Part shown: in pieces, positions 50,721-58,897 of the stretch
Numbering within the stretch: the stretch's first letter is position 1
How the letters are laid out: every line of letters starts with the position of its first letter
DNA from: Myxococcota bacterium
GTDB lineage: Bacteria; Myxococcota; XYA12-FULL-58-9; JALHOP01
Length of the DNA stretch: 64,000 nucleotides
Reading direction: 5' to 3'
Assembly (NCBI GenBank): GCA_022842935.1
Contig: JALHOP010000019.1
Coordinates: forward strand, 1 to 64,000
Notes under the pieces: generated by a model
The model's database searches: none
The model's input: only the letters and a program-made list of their open reading frames with translations
Told to the model about the DNA's origin: nothing
Position numbers and translations under genes: made by a program

Positions 50721-52118
50721 TTACTGCCCCGGAGTCGCGGCCGGCGCGGGCGCGTCGGCGTTGATGGACATCACACGGTTGGTACCGTCGGTGTTACGCT
50801 GCATGTAGACCACGCGCAGCGTGCCGTCCGGGTCGCTGGCGAACGACGGGAACCAGGCGAGGTTGCCCGGGCCAGCGTTGGTGGCGCGACGAACCGTGTT
50901 GTCACGGATGTTGTAGAGATAAATGTCGGCGGTGCCTCGGCGCAGGAGCTCCTGGAACGCCGGGTCGTCCGCCGAAGCGAACCCGTAATGAGCAAAGTCC
51001 GCTGGGGTCGCAGCATGGTGATAGGCGAGGTAGTCGCCGCCCATCTTTGGCTTGCCGCCGCGCAGACCTGACACGAGACGCACCGGGCTGAGCTCGACCG
51101 CGCCGCTGTCGCTGCGGCGGACGCTGTAGATGCCATAGCCGAGCTGGCTGTTGGGATTCGCGGGATCGACGAGCTGCGACACCATGTGCCGGCCGTCGTG
51201 CGAGGTCTGCCATCCGCTGTGGAACGGCGTCGCGATGGTTTGGGTGTTGCGGTCGCCGCCGGTCGCGAGACCCTGGAGCGAGTGCACACGAACGCTCGCG
51301 GTGGGCGAGCCGCTGACGCGGGGGTCACGCGTGCTGGGCGCTGGATCGCCGGTCCAGAGATGGCCGTCGACCGCGATACCGTCACGGTCGCTGCCCGCGA
51401 CGTCTTGGTAGAGCGCAAGCGAGGTGACGCGCTGCACGCCGCCGGGGATTTCGCCGGTCACGTTCTCCGGGGGATTGTTGCGCAGCCAGTCCATGCCGAC
51501 GCGCCACGTGCCGCCGCCCTGGAAGTAGAGCGCGTCATCGCCAAACGTTGGGTCGTAGGAGCCCTGGCGAAAGTGGACCGCGTTGGTCTGACCGGGGCGC
51601 AAGTCGACGAGCGAGACGCCGCGGTTGCTGCCCACGGCGAACATCTCGCCATTCGGCGACACGCGACCCCAATACGAGGTGCTGGTGATGCCATTGGTCG
51701 CCAGATTTCGCAGCTCGGTGCCGGGCTGCGCGGCGCCGAAGACGGGCTGCGCAGGCTGCGCCGTCGCGATGATGTCGGCGGTGAGGCCGGGGAGGGTGGT
51801 CGCGAGCGCCGCGTCACGGCGGGTCTGCTCGAGGTTGCGGTCGATGATCTGGGTGGTCGAGGGCAGCGACAAGCCCGGACCGAAGGCGGGGCGGCGGGGC
51901 AGCGACATGTCGCGACGGCGGTCGCCGACTGCCTGCTCGAGCATACCGAGATCGATCTCGCTGAAGCGGTCCCGGTCGCCGTCGATGACGTTGGCGCGAC
52001 CGAGGGCCTCGTCGAACTCGCCCGGCTCGACACCGGCGCCGACTGCTTCGTCGCGCATGGCGCGAACGCGATCACGGACTACATTGCTGTCGAAGGACAA
52101 TTGGTCAATGGCCGACAC
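50721..52118 (-). CDS. Beta-propeller protein with EF-hand-like start (copy 2)
   Basis: The 465-residue protein has a helical first 60 residues with the EF-hand-like loop D46-G-D48-R-D50 (helix EALGRAN before it; position 12 is Leu rather than Glu), a linker, and a propeller (about 130-450) with TolB/WD40-type blades such as YWGRVSPNGEMFAVGSNRG and ADIYLYNIRDNTVRRAT. It is a clear paralogue of the product of 53490-54863. No signal peptide or catalytic motif. GTG at 52118 is chosen for AGGAG six bases upstream. It ends four bases before the tyrosinase-PQQ gene, so the two are coupled. Confidence 0.78.
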   Translation of the reverse strand: MSAIDQLSFDSNVVRDRVRAMRDEAVGAGVEPGEFDEALGRANVIDGDRDRFSEIDLGMLEQAVGDRRRDMSLPRRPAFGPGLSLPSTTQIIDRNLEQTRRDAALATTLPGLTADIIATAQPAQPVFGAAQPGTELRNLATNGITSTSYWGRVSPNGEMFAVGSNRGVSLVDLRPGQTNAVHFRQGSYDPTFGDDALYFQGGGTWRVGMDWLRNNPPENVTGEIPGGVQRVTSLALYQDVAGSDRDGIAVDGHLWTGDPAPSTRDPRVSGSPTASVRVHSLQGLATGGDRNTQTIATPFHSGWQTSHDGRHMVSQLVDPANPNSQLGYGIYSVRRSDSGAVELSPVRLVSGLRGGKPKMGGDYLAYHHAATPADFAHYGFASADDPAFQELLRRGTADIYLYNIRDNTVRRATNAGPGNLAWFPSFASDPDGTLRVVYMQRNTDGTNRVMSINADAPAPAATPGQ

Positions 52119-52149
52119 GGGACACTCCTGTGGATTCTATTGAATGGAA

Positions 52150-53490
52150 TTAGTTGGAACGCTCGAGAGGCACGATGCGGAGGATGCGGTCGCCTTCTGG
52201 AATGCGCGGCCCACGCCCGTCGTAGTTGCTCGTGGTCATGTAGAGATATCCGTCTGGACCCTGGCTCACGCTGCGCACGCGACCGAAGTCGTCGCGGAAG
52301 AGCACTTGCTGGCGGCGCACGACGTTGTTTTCGTCGATCTCGAAACGCTGGACGCCGCGGGCGGCGCCGGCGCCGAAGCCGAGCATCGACATGAAGTAGT
52401 TGCCGCGCCACTGGGGGATGCGGTCGCTCGTCAAAAATGTGCTGCCAGAGGGCGCCCAGCTCGGGTTACGGCCAGCGTGCGCGAGTGGCGCCGTGAACGG
52501 CGGCCGGTGATTGTCGCCCTCGGCGGTCGGCCAACCATAGTTGGCACCCGGCCGGATGAGGTTGATCTCGTCGTTCGACGACGCGCCGAATTCGCTCGCC
52601 ACCAGGTCGCCGCGCTCGTTCCAACCAAGGCCCTGGGGGTTGCGGTGACCGTACGACCAGATGCGCGCGTCGGCATCGGGTTGGCCCGCGAACGGGTTGT
52701 CGCTTGGCGCCGTGCCGTCGGGATTGACGCGGAGGATTTTGCCCGAGAGCGCCGTCAGGCTCTGCGAGTTCTGGGCACGAGCCGCGTCACCAGTCGTAAT
52801 GTACAGCTTGCCGTCGGGCCCAAAGGCGATGCGTCCGCCGTTGTGATTGCTCGACGCGGGGATGCCGCCGACGATGACGGTCTCGGGGCCAGCGGTGCGG
52901 CCGTCGGCGCCGAGCGTCACGCGAACCACGCGGTTTTCACGGTTACCCGGCAACGTGTAGTAAAGGTAGGCGTTGCGGTTCTGCGCGAAGTTCGGGTCGA
53001 GCGCCATGCCGAGGAGGCCACCTTCGCCGCCGCCGACCTGGATGTTCATCACCGGCTCGGGTTGCACCACGCCATCGCGGATCAAGCGGACGCGGCCGGG
53101 ACGCTCTGTGAAGTACACGTCGCCGTTGGGGGCGTAAGCCATGCTCCACACGGTGTTGAGGCCGCTCGCGAGCGTCTGAACGCTGACGCCAAGCTCGGGG
53201 TATGCCCGACTGCTCTGCACGTTGATTGGCAAGGCGCCCTGTGGTGTCGTCGCATCGGCCGCGATTGTTTGATTGCTATCGCGGACGCTGCGGCTTGGCG
53301 GTTCCTGCAGACCAAGCGAGGCGGCCGGACGCTGCATCACGGGCAGCCACTTGGGAGCCGGGGCACTGGCGACCGAACCGGGGGCGTAGGGCGGAGTCGG
53401 CAGGTAGGGGCCAGGTCCACCGGGGACCTGGTCGTCCGAGAAACGGGATAGGGCGACGCTGCTGGTCGTTGGATCAATGGCAGAGGTCAT
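52150..53490 (-). CDS. PQQ-type sugar dehydrogenase without signal peptide (copy 1)
   Basis: The 446-residue protein has a Pro/Ser-rich start (about 1-85), then LPINVQSS, the same boundary motif as in the tyrosinase fusion, and a propeller with SSNHNGGRIAFGPDG, GHRNPQGLGW and NYGWPTAEGD. These carry the His and Arg expected at the PQQ site of soluble glucose/aldose dehydrogenases. More than half of the propeller is identical by eye to that of the fusion protein. Unlike the enzyme at 44599-45756, it has no leader peptide. Its ATG overlaps the previous stop by ATGA, so it is coupled to the beta-propeller gene. Confidence 0.88.
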   Translation of the reverse strand: MTSAIDPTTSSVALSRFSDDQVPGGPGPYLPTPPYAPGSVASAPAPKWLPVMQRPAASLGLQEPPSRSVRDSNQTIAADATTPQGALPINVQSSRAYPELGVSVQTLASGLNTVWSMAYAPNGDVYFTERPGRVRLIRDGVVQPEPVMNIQVGGGEGGLLGMALDPNFAQNRNAYLYYTLPGNRENRVVRVTLGADGRTAGPETVIVGGIPASSNHNGGRIAFGPDGKLYITTGDAARAQNSQSLTALSGKILRVNPDGTAPSDNPFAGQPDADARIWSYGHRNPQGLGWNERGDLVASEFGASSNDEINLIRPGANYGWPTAEGDNHRPPFTAPLAHAGRNPSWAPSGSTFLTSDRIPQWRGNYFMSMLGFGAGAARGVQRFEIDENNVVRRQQVLFRDDFGRVRSVSQGPDGYLYMTTSNYDGRGPRIPEGDRILRIVPLERSN

Positions 53491-54863
53491 CAGTTCACCG
53501 GAGCCGACATGACGCGGCGCGAGCCGTCGGCGTTGAGTTGCAGGTAGTGGACGCGGTAGTTGCCTTGCGCGTCCTGGCTAAACGACGGGAACCACGCGAG
53601 GTTGCCGGCGCCGGCGTTGGTCGCCCGTCGCACGGTGTTGTCGCGCATGTTGTAGACGTAGATGTCGGCGGTTCCTTGGCGCAGGAGGTCCTGGAATGCC
53701 GGGTCGTCCGCCGAAGCGAACCCGTACGATGCGAAGTCTTCCGCCGTCACAGCATGATGAAACGCGACGTAGTCGCCCGCCATCTTGGGCTTGCCGCCGC
53801 GCAGGCCTGAAACGACCCGCACGGGGGTGAGGTCGACCTCTCCGCTATCGCGGCGTGACACGCTATAGATGGCGTAGCCGACCTGCTCGTTCGTTGCGTC
53901 GGGGTTTGCGATCTGGGCCACGACATGGCGACCGTCGTTGGAAAGCTGGAACCCACTGTGGAACGGCGTCGACACTGTCTGCACGTTTTGAGTGCCGACT
54001 CCCTGGAGCGCGTCCAAGTGGTGGAAACGCACGCTCGCGGTCTTCGAGCCCGTGACGCGTGGGTCGCGTCTGCTCGGCCCCGAATCGCCAGTCCACAGGT
54101 GACCATCGAGCGCGATTCCGCGAGCGCCATCGCTGGCAACGTCCTGATAGAGCGCGAGCGAGCCGATGCGTTGGACGTGACCAGGCACCTCGCCCGTTAC
54201 TTCTTCCGGAGGGTTGTTGCGCAGCCAGTCGAGTGAAGCCCGCCACGTGCCGCCGCCCTGGAAAATCAGTGCGTCGCTGGTGAACGTCGGGTCAAACGAG
54301 CCCTGGCGGAAGTGGACGGCATTGGCCTGGCCTGGGCGAATGTCGAAGGCGCTGACGCCTCGGTTGCTGCCGATCGCGAACACCGTTCCATCGGGAGAAA
54401 CGCGTCCCCAGTAGGTCGTTCGCGTGACGCCGTTTGTCGCGAGCAGCCGGTGTTCGGTCGCTGCGGGCGGCGCACTGTGGACGGGCTCGGCGGGGAGCGC
54501 CCCGCGCACGAGATCGGGCGACAGGCCACTGCCGGACTGCTGCGCGGTGGCGGCTGCTCGCCGCTCCGTCTCGAGATTTTCCTCGAGCTTCTGCGCCACG
54601 CTCGGACGGGGCGCCTGCGGGGCAAATCCGGCGCGCGGCGGGCGCAGGGCGATGGCGTGGCGGGTGTCGTGCACCGCCTGCTCGAGCTGACCCAGGTCGG
54701 CGTCGCTGAAGACATCACGGTCGCCGTCGAGCTGATTGGCGCGGCCGAGGGCCTCCTCGAATTCCCCCTCCGTGACACCGGCTTGCAGGGCTTCCTCGCG
54801 CATGGCCGCTACGCGGGCCCGAACGCCAGGATTGTCGAAACCAACCTGAAGCTGTGAAGACAC
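53490..54863 (-). CDS. Beta-propeller protein with EF-hand-like start (copy 1)
   Basis: The 457-residue protein has the EF-hand-like loop D46-G-D48-R-D50-V-F-S at 46-57, then a propeller with YWGRVSPDGTVFAIGSNRG and ADIYVYNMRDNTVRRAT. It matches the product of 50721-52118 along its whole length, with identical positions for the EF-hand-like loop. No signal peptide is visible. GTG at 54863 is chosen for GAGAGG five bases before it. It is the first gene of the four-gene block. The role is unknown; it may be a calcium-bound chaperone or partner of the dehydrogenase that follows. Confidence 0.78.
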   Translation of the reverse strand: MSSQLQVGFDNPGVRARVAAMREEALQAGVTEGEFEEALGRANQLDGDRDVFSDADLGQLEQAVHDTRHAIALRPPRAGFAPQAPRPSVAQKLEENLETERRAAATAQQSGSGLSPDLVRGALPAEPVHSAPPAATEHRLLATNGVTRTTYWGRVSPDGTVFAIGSNRGVSAFDIRPGQANAVHFRQGSFDPTFTSDALIFQGGGTWRASLDWLRNNPPEEVTGEVPGHVQRIGSLALYQDVASDGARGIALDGHLWTGDSGPSRRDPRVTGSKTASVRFHHLDALQGVGTQNVQTVSTPFHSGFQLSNDGRHVVAQIANPDATNEQVGYAIYSVSRRDSGEVDLTPVRVVSGLRGGKPKMAGDYVAFHHAVTAEDFASYGFASADDPAFQDLLRQGTADIYVYNMRDNTVRRATNAGAGNLAWFPSFSQDAQGNYRVHYLQLNADGSRRVMSAPVN

Positions 54864-55139
54864 GTGAACCTCTCGGGGTCAGAGCTTGCTGCGGCGTGGA
54901 ACTGAACTGAGGGCCAACGGCGGATGGGGATGAGCCACTAGCGGGTCAAGTCATCGGCAGGCGTTACGCGTTCGTCGCGCAATTGTGACGATTCCTGGGT
55001 GTGCCTCGGGCGGCGCGGCGAGCAGGCCAGCCGGGGGGCAGGGATCGCGCTTCCGGCGCACCAGCAGGCGTCGCCAAGCCGATGATAGGGGCCGGTGCCA
55101 TTTCTTCAACCTTGGCGCCATTTCTCGCGGAGTCCGCTC

Positions 55140-55682
55140 ATGCAGCCAGTCGAATGTATCCAGAGCACCGCTGTCTCGGTCGCGCAGGCGACCCCCGCCA
55201 CGGGTTCAGCCTCGGCCGGACGCACGCCTGGGTTCGCGCGCGTCAAAGAGATTCTCGACGGCGCGATCGCGACCTGGCGTAAGGACCAGCAGCGTGAGCC
55301 CCACCTCGAGGTCCACGGACCTCGCTTTCGCTGGAACACCCGTGACGAGCTCGTGAATGGGGTTGTCGAGCTGGGAGACATGCGCTTCCCGCTCATCGAC
55401 GAAACGCTCCGCGGTAACGGACGCGCCGAAGAGACTTTCCTCATCCAGTATCTGCGACGCGATGGCGACATGTTCGTACGTATGCCGTCGGGTGGTCCCT
55501 ATCTGCCTGACGATCAGATCGACGAGATCGCGCGCTGGATCGACGCGGGCTGCCCCGAGCTCGCCCCAGGTCAGCAGAGCTCGTTGCGCGCGCCGGACGT
55601 AAGCCGCGCTCTCGCTTTCGCGCAGCGTTACGGGCGCCCGGCGAACGGCGCCGCTTTGCAACTTGCCGCGCCGCGCGTCTAG
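55140..55682 (+). CDS. Protein with cytochrome-like WIDAGCP end, no haem site
   Basis: The 180-residue protein has a short disordered start, a middle alpha/beta part (LEVHGPRFRW, LGDMRFPLID), and a C-terminal MPSGGPYLPDDQIDEIARWI plus DAGCP motif. That motif resembles the end of planctomycete-type cytochrome-c domains (MPPGGPxLSxxEIxxIxxWIDAG), but no CxxCH haem site exists in the protein. ATG at 55140 has GGAG seven bases upstream. It is divergent from the dehydrogenase block and convergent with the M13 peptidase. It may be a helper of the oxidases or a domain that lost its haem. Confidence 0.7.
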   Translation: MQPVECIQSTAVSVAQATPATGSASAGRTPGFARVKEILDGAIATWRKDQQREPHLEVHGPRFRWNTRDELVNGVVELGDMRFPLIDETLRGNGRAEETFLIQYLRRDGDMFVRMPSGGPYLPDDQIDEIARWIDAGCPELAPGQQSSLRAPDVSRALAFAQRYGRPANGAALQLAAPRV

Positions 55683-55897
55683 ACGGGATCTCCGGAAGGT
55701 CTCGAAACTCTAAGGATTTCGCAGACCCCCCGGCCGGGTCGCGCGGCGTGCCCGGGTGCACGATCAAATTGGGGCTCTGGCGCGAAGCTCGCGCGAGGTC
55801 TTTCCTTGCGAGTTCCTTGGATTGGGCGCTCTTGTGCGACCGCGAGGCTTTCGCTCCGGGCACGGCGGAGCCCGAGCGACCGGCGTTACCGATGGCC

Positions 55898-58132
55898 CTA
55901 CCAGACCTGCAAGCGCTGCTCGGGCGGCAAATACATCGCGTCACCCGGCTCGACACCGAAGGCGCCGTACCAGGCGTCGATGTTGCGGACAGCGCCCGCC
56001 CGCACCATGCCCGGTGAGTGCGGGTCGGTCGCGAGCAAGTTGCGTAGCGCCTTCTCGCGGTACTTGGTGCGCCACACCTGTGCAAAGCCCAGGAAAAATC
56101 GTTGGCCGCCCGTCGTGCCGTCGACGATCGGCGCCGGCTTCCCCTTGAGCGACGCGCGGTAGGCGTCGTACGCCAAGCTGATGCCAGCAATGTCGCCGAT
56201 GTTCTCGCCGAGGGTCAGCTCGCCGTTCACCTTCACGCCTGGGAGCGGCTCGAACTGGCTGTACTGCGCAACGATCTTGTCGGTGATCGCCTTGAAGTTC
56301 TTCACGTCGGACGGCAACCACCAGTCGACGAGCCGGCCCTCCGCATCGTATTTGCGCCCTTGATCGTCGAAGTGGTGGCCGATCTCGTGCCCGATGACCG
56401 CGCCGATGGCGCCGTAGTTGACCGCCTCGTCGGCGTTTGGGTCGAAGAAGGGCGGCTGTAGAATCGCTGCCGGGAAGCAGATGACGTTCACGCTCGGGTC
56501 CGCGTAAGCGTTGACCGTCATCGGGGTCATGAACCACTCGTTGCGGTCGATGGGCGAGCCGAGCTTTGCGAGGTTGCGCTGATGCTCGAACTCTGCAGCA
56601 CGATGAAGGTTCGCGTAGGCTTGGCCGGGCTCGATTGCGAGCGCGCTGTAGTCGCGCCACTTGTCTGGATAGCCGATCATCGCTTGGAACGATGCGAGCT
56701 TCTCCTTCGCCTTCTTCTTAGTCTCGGCCGCCATCCATGGCACCTCGTCGATGCGGGCATCCATGGCGCTGGTGACATTTTTTACTAGCTGCTCCATCCG
56801 AGCCTTGGTCTCTGGCGGGAAGTACTTCGCCACGTAGACCTTGGCGATGACGTCAGCGAGCGCACCGCTCGTCAGGGCGACGCCGCGTTTCCAGCGCTCA
56901 CCCTGCTCAGGCTTGCCGGCGAGCGTCTTTCCGGAGAACGCGAAGTCCTCGTCGACGAAGGCTTTGGAGAGGAGCGGCGCTGCACCCTTGATGACGTGGA
57001 ACGTGAGGTAGTCACGCCAGATCTCGGGTGATTCGCTGCCGATGAGTTTCGCCATGCCCGTGATGGCGGACGGTTGGCCAACGATGAAGCTTCTCTCTTT
57101 GCCGACACCGACGCCGCCAAGGAACGCATCCCAGTCGACGCCTGGCGCGAGCTTGTCGAAGTCGGCGCGTGACCACTTGTTGTACGTCTTCTCAGCGTCG
57201 CGCGAGTCGACGTTGGTCCAGTGCACCTCGGCCATCTTGTGTTCGAGGGCGTAGATGCGCTCCGCCTTTTCCTTCGCGTCGGGGACGCCAGCTAGCTCGA
57301 GCATGGCGGCGATGTGCTGCTTGTATTTGCCCTGCAGCTCGGCGCTGCGTTCGTCCTTCTGCAGATAGAAATCACGGTCCGGGAGGCCCAGGCCCCCCTG
57401 CGAGAAGGCTGCAATGTACGCCTGTGGGTTCTTGCTGTCGGGGCCGATGTACATGCCGAACGGCTGCGTCGTGCCCGTGCGGGCGAGCTGAGCCATGACG
57501 CGGGAGACGTCGGCCGCGCTCTTCACGCCGGCGACGAGCTCGAGCGCCGGTTGAACGGGCTTCACACCCAAGGCTTCGATGGCCTTGGTGTCCATGAAGC
57601 TGGTGTAGAGGTCGCGCACTTTGCGCTGCTCGCTGCCCTCGGGCGCCTCGCCAGTCGCCATCGCTTCGACGATCTCGCGGGTGCGCTTGCTCGATAGGTC
57701 CCGTAGCTTGATGAACGCGCCGTAGGAGTTCGCGTCAGCGGGGATCTGGGTGTTGTCGAGAGCGACACCGTTGGCGTGGCGATTGAAGTCGTCACCGGCC
57801 TTTACGGCGAGGTCCATCCCGTCGGTATCGAAGCCCCACTTGCCGATGGCGGGCTTCTTGGGCGGGTCGGCGGTCAAGGCGACGCGTGCGCCTAGAAGCG
57901 CGAGCTGACCGGCCTGCGGGCGCCCAAGCGCGGCGTCGACACCAGGGGCTGGGTGACTCGCTTCGTGCGCGAACGTGGGGTCAGGAAACCAGCGGCTGTG
58001 CGAGCTCTGCTTGGCGGCGCTGTGGTCGTAGAAGTGGCGGCTCACAGCCTGCTGGAGGCCGCCGCCCTGGATAGGGGCTTCGGGTGCGTAGTGACGATGG
58101 GGATGGCGTGTCGAGGAAAGGCGAGCGTCCAT
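55898..58132 (-). CDS. M13-family metallopeptidase (PepO/neprilysin-like)
   Basis: The 744-residue protein has a disordered His-rich start (about 1-95) and the M13 fold: VIGHEIGHHFDDQG with H582, E583 and H586, then GENIGDIAG with E643 and D647, which complete the zinc site. NAYADPSVNVICFPAAILQP is another family signature. M13 peptidases cut short peptides outside the cell, yet no signal peptide is present. The usual C-terminal CxxW reads RLQVW, without Cys. ATG at 58132 follows GAGGAG. About 215 bases separate its end from the convergent gene and contain GC-rich inverted patches but no clear terminator. Confidence 0.92.
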   Translation of the reverse strand: MDARLSSTRHPHRHYAPEAPIQGGGLQQAVSRHFYDHSAAKQSSHSRWFPDPTFAHEASHPAPGVDAALGRPQAGQLALLGARVALTADPPKKPAIGKWGFDTDGMDLAVKAGDDFNRHANGVALDNTQIPADANSYGAFIKLRDLSSKRTREIVEAMATGEAPEGSEQRKVRDLYTSFMDTKAIEALGVKPVQPALELVAGVKSAADVSRVMAQLARTGTTQPFGMYIGPDSKNPQAYIAAFSQGGLGLPDRDFYLQKDERSAELQGKYKQHIAAMLELAGVPDAKEKAERIYALEHKMAEVHWTNVDSRDAEKTYNKWSRADFDKLAPGVDWDAFLGGVGVGKERSFIVGQPSAITGMAKLIGSESPEIWRDYLTFHVIKGAAPLLSKAFVDEDFAFSGKTLAGKPEQGERWKRGVALTSGALADVIAKVYVAKYFPPETKARMEQLVKNVTSAMDARIDEVPWMAAETKKKAKEKLASFQAMIGYPDKWRDYSALAIEPGQAYANLHRAAEFEHQRNLAKLGSPIDRNEWFMTPMTVNAYADPSVNVICFPAAILQPPFFDPNADEAVNYGAIGAVIGHEIGHHFDDQGRKYDAEGRLVDWWLPSDVKNFKAITDKIVAQYSQFEPLPGVKVNGELTLGENIGDIAGISLAYDAYRASLKGKPAPIVDGTTGGQRFFLGFAQVWRTKYREKALRNLLATDPHSPGMVRAGAVRNIDAWYGAFGVEPGDAMYLPPEQRLQVW

Positions 58133-58272
58133 GGGAGATCTCCTCGCCGGAGTACGTCGGCGCCGGGCGCTGAAAGTTTCGTGAAACCCGCCGTGGTGAG
58201 CGTTTGCCCTCTGCCGCTGCTGCGCTGCGACGTACGCAACGCCCCAGCCTATCCGTCGGACAATCTAGATCA

Positions 58273-58872
58273 GTGCTCATCCCCAAGCGCGACCCGATCC
58301 TTCCTGGACTCCAACGCAAGGTCGCTCTTTGCCTGGACTCGCTCGTCGGCCTCATCCAGCCGCACAAGCACGAAAGTGGTCCCTTCGCATCGAGCCGCGT
58401 CACCCATGAGCGGCCCTTCCTCGACGGTAGTGCCCGCCTCGGCGGCCTTACGGTGGGGGTGACGTTCTCTGAGCTCCACACCATTCGACCCAACAATGGT
58501 ATCGAGCTGATTCAGGTCGTCGACTTCCACGGCAACTCGAATATCGAGAGCGTGCTCTGGCGCAAGCCGCTGATGCGTGGTGCGCGTATCGAGCTGCAGG
58601 GGCCTGCTTTGAACACGCGGGTCACTGGCGGCGGGTTACCCATCGACCTGCGTCTCGTAGGAGTGGCGGTCACGGGGGACGCGGTCGACCGCAAAGCGCA
58701 TGAGGCGGTTTCGTACACGGCTGAGGCGAAGATTCATGCCTCGGACCTCGTGTTCCTGGTCGGTAGCGGCACAGCCGCGACCATCGCGGGAATGATGGGC
58801 ACGGGCCTGACCGGAACGGTCGCGCACTACGTGGTGCTCGGCTGTTCGTACGCGATACCGGTCGTGGACTAA
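58273..58872 (+). CDS. Beta-rich protein, unknown
   Basis: The 199-residue protein is rich in strands with Gly/Val/Leu and has a conspicuous SDLVFLVGSGTAATIAGMMG and SYAIPVV at its end. No signal peptide or recognised motif. GTG at 58273 is used, but the frame is open from 58204 and no ribosome site decides it. It sits between the M13 and M64 peptidase genes and converges with the latter. Confidence 0.5.
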   Translation: MLIPKRDPILPGLQRKVALCLDSLVGLIQPHKHESGPFASSRVTHERPFLDGSARLGGLTVGVTFSELHTIRPNNGIELIQVVDFHGNSNIESVLWRKPLMRGARIELQGPALNTRVTGGGLPIDLRLVGVAVTGDAVDRKAHEAVSYTAEAKIHASDLVFLVGSGTAATIAGMMGTGLTGTVAHYVVLGCSYAIPVVD

Positions 58873-58897
58873 GGTGCCCAGCGCGCTTCGCCAGGCG

